Shown here: in pieces, positions 5,000 through 5,160 of the stretch
Position numbering within the stretch: position 1 is the stretch's first letter
Layout of the letters: every line of letters begins with the position of its first letter
Assembly: GCA_029865445.1 (NCBI GenBank)
Contig: JAOUGY010000278.1
Coordinates: 1-5,160 of the forward strand
Direction of reading: 5' to 3'
Length of the DNA: 5,160 nucleotides
Origin: Acidimicrobiia bacterium
GTDB taxonomy: Bacteria > Actinomycetota > Acidimicrobiia > Spongiisociales > ZC4RG35
The notes under the pieces: model-generated
Databases searched by the model: none
Told to the model about the DNA's origin: nothing
What the model saw: the letters and a program-made list of their open reading frames with translations, nothing else
Program-made: the position numbers and the translations under genes

Positions 5000-5160
5000 T
5001 CCAAATGAACCAAGCCCCTCCCCGTCTCTCGGACCTCGAAACCGCCGAACCTCGATCCGGCCTCCCGGCGGCAGAGTTCGTGGTGTCGCCTCGATCGACA
5101 GAGGAGGTCGCCCACGTACTGTCGGCCGCGTCCGAGGAGCGGGCGACGGTTCTGATTTGG
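4996..5160 (+). CDS. glcE: Probable GlcE-type FAD-binding subunit (N-terminal fragment, cut by right edge)
   Basis: Only 55 codons are visible. After a short polar leader comes FVVSPRSTEEVAHVLSAASE, the P-x-S-T-E-E-V helix pattern that begins FAD_binding_4 domains, then ATVLIW, the strand that normally leads straight into the glycine-rich FAD phosphate loop, which falls just past the edge. Position after glcD and this pattern make GlcE the best call; another FAD_binding_4 oxidase is possible. The start is uncertain: GTG 4996 overlaps the glcD stop as GTGA, while ATG 4990 and ATG 5005 are in the same frame and none has a strong Shine-Dalgarno. The GTGA overlap was preferred because it repeats the style of the glcD start and implies translational coupling. 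Confidence 0.7.
   Translation, partial: MIQMNQAPPRLSDLETAEPRSGLPAAEFVVSPRSTEEVAHVLSAASEERATVLIW

Noticed and set aside
1..5160. CRISPR array, tRNA or rRNA genes, insertion sequence or attachment site.
   Set aside because: No regularly spaced repeats, no cloverleaf or rRNA-like sequence, and no transposase or integrase motifs were found on either strand. Nearly all of the window is accounted for by ordinary coding regions.

Overview
The window is GC-rich. It uses GTG starts as well as ATG, encodes a DUF1918 protein (a family known mainly from Actinobacteria), and appears to contain a leaderless promoter. Together these suggest a high-GC actinobacterium. The exact lineage cannot be read from 5 kb.

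The layout is two groups of genes pointing away from each other. On the minus strand, reading right to left, are a 65-aa DUF1918 protein (2427 to 2230), an ArsR-type helix-turn-helix regulator fused to an SRPBCC/AHSA1 ligand-pocket domain (2175 to 1411), and, 71 bp further on, the start of a nonribosomal-peptide-synthetase-type adenylation protein (1339 running off the left edge). On the plus strand is a tight catabolic-looking operon. It holds a CtBP/phosphoglycerate-dehydrogenase-like D-2-hydroxyacid dehydrogenase (2608 to 3570), a GlcD-type FAD-linked oxidase (3578 to 4999), and the first 55 codons of a probable GlcE-type FAD-binding subunit (4996, running off the right edge). The two groups diverge from a 180-bp intergenic region (2428 to 2607) that carries inverted repeats next to the dehydrogenase start.

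The best-supported regulatory object is the 42-bp AT-rich island just upstream of the ArsR-SRPBCC gene. It holds two tandem copies of a 17-bp palindromic unit, placed exactly over a good minus-strand promoter (TTGACT, 17 bp, TACGAT). The predicted +1 of that promoter is the A of the ATG. This is the expected layout for an autorepressed, leaderless regulator gene, and the adenylation gene behind it is probably cotranscribed. The regulator ORF also contains a near-perfect internal Shine-Dalgarno before an in-frame ATG exactly at the HTH/SRPBCC junction, so the second domain may also be made as a separate protein.

On the plus strand, the NAD-dependent dehydrogenase and the flavin oxidase would act on the same class of compound, 2-hydroxy acids and 2-keto acids. 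The substrate itself is not visible in the sequence. All genes belong to recognised families. Any novelty here lies in the combinations and the regulatory architecture, not in an unknown enzyme family.
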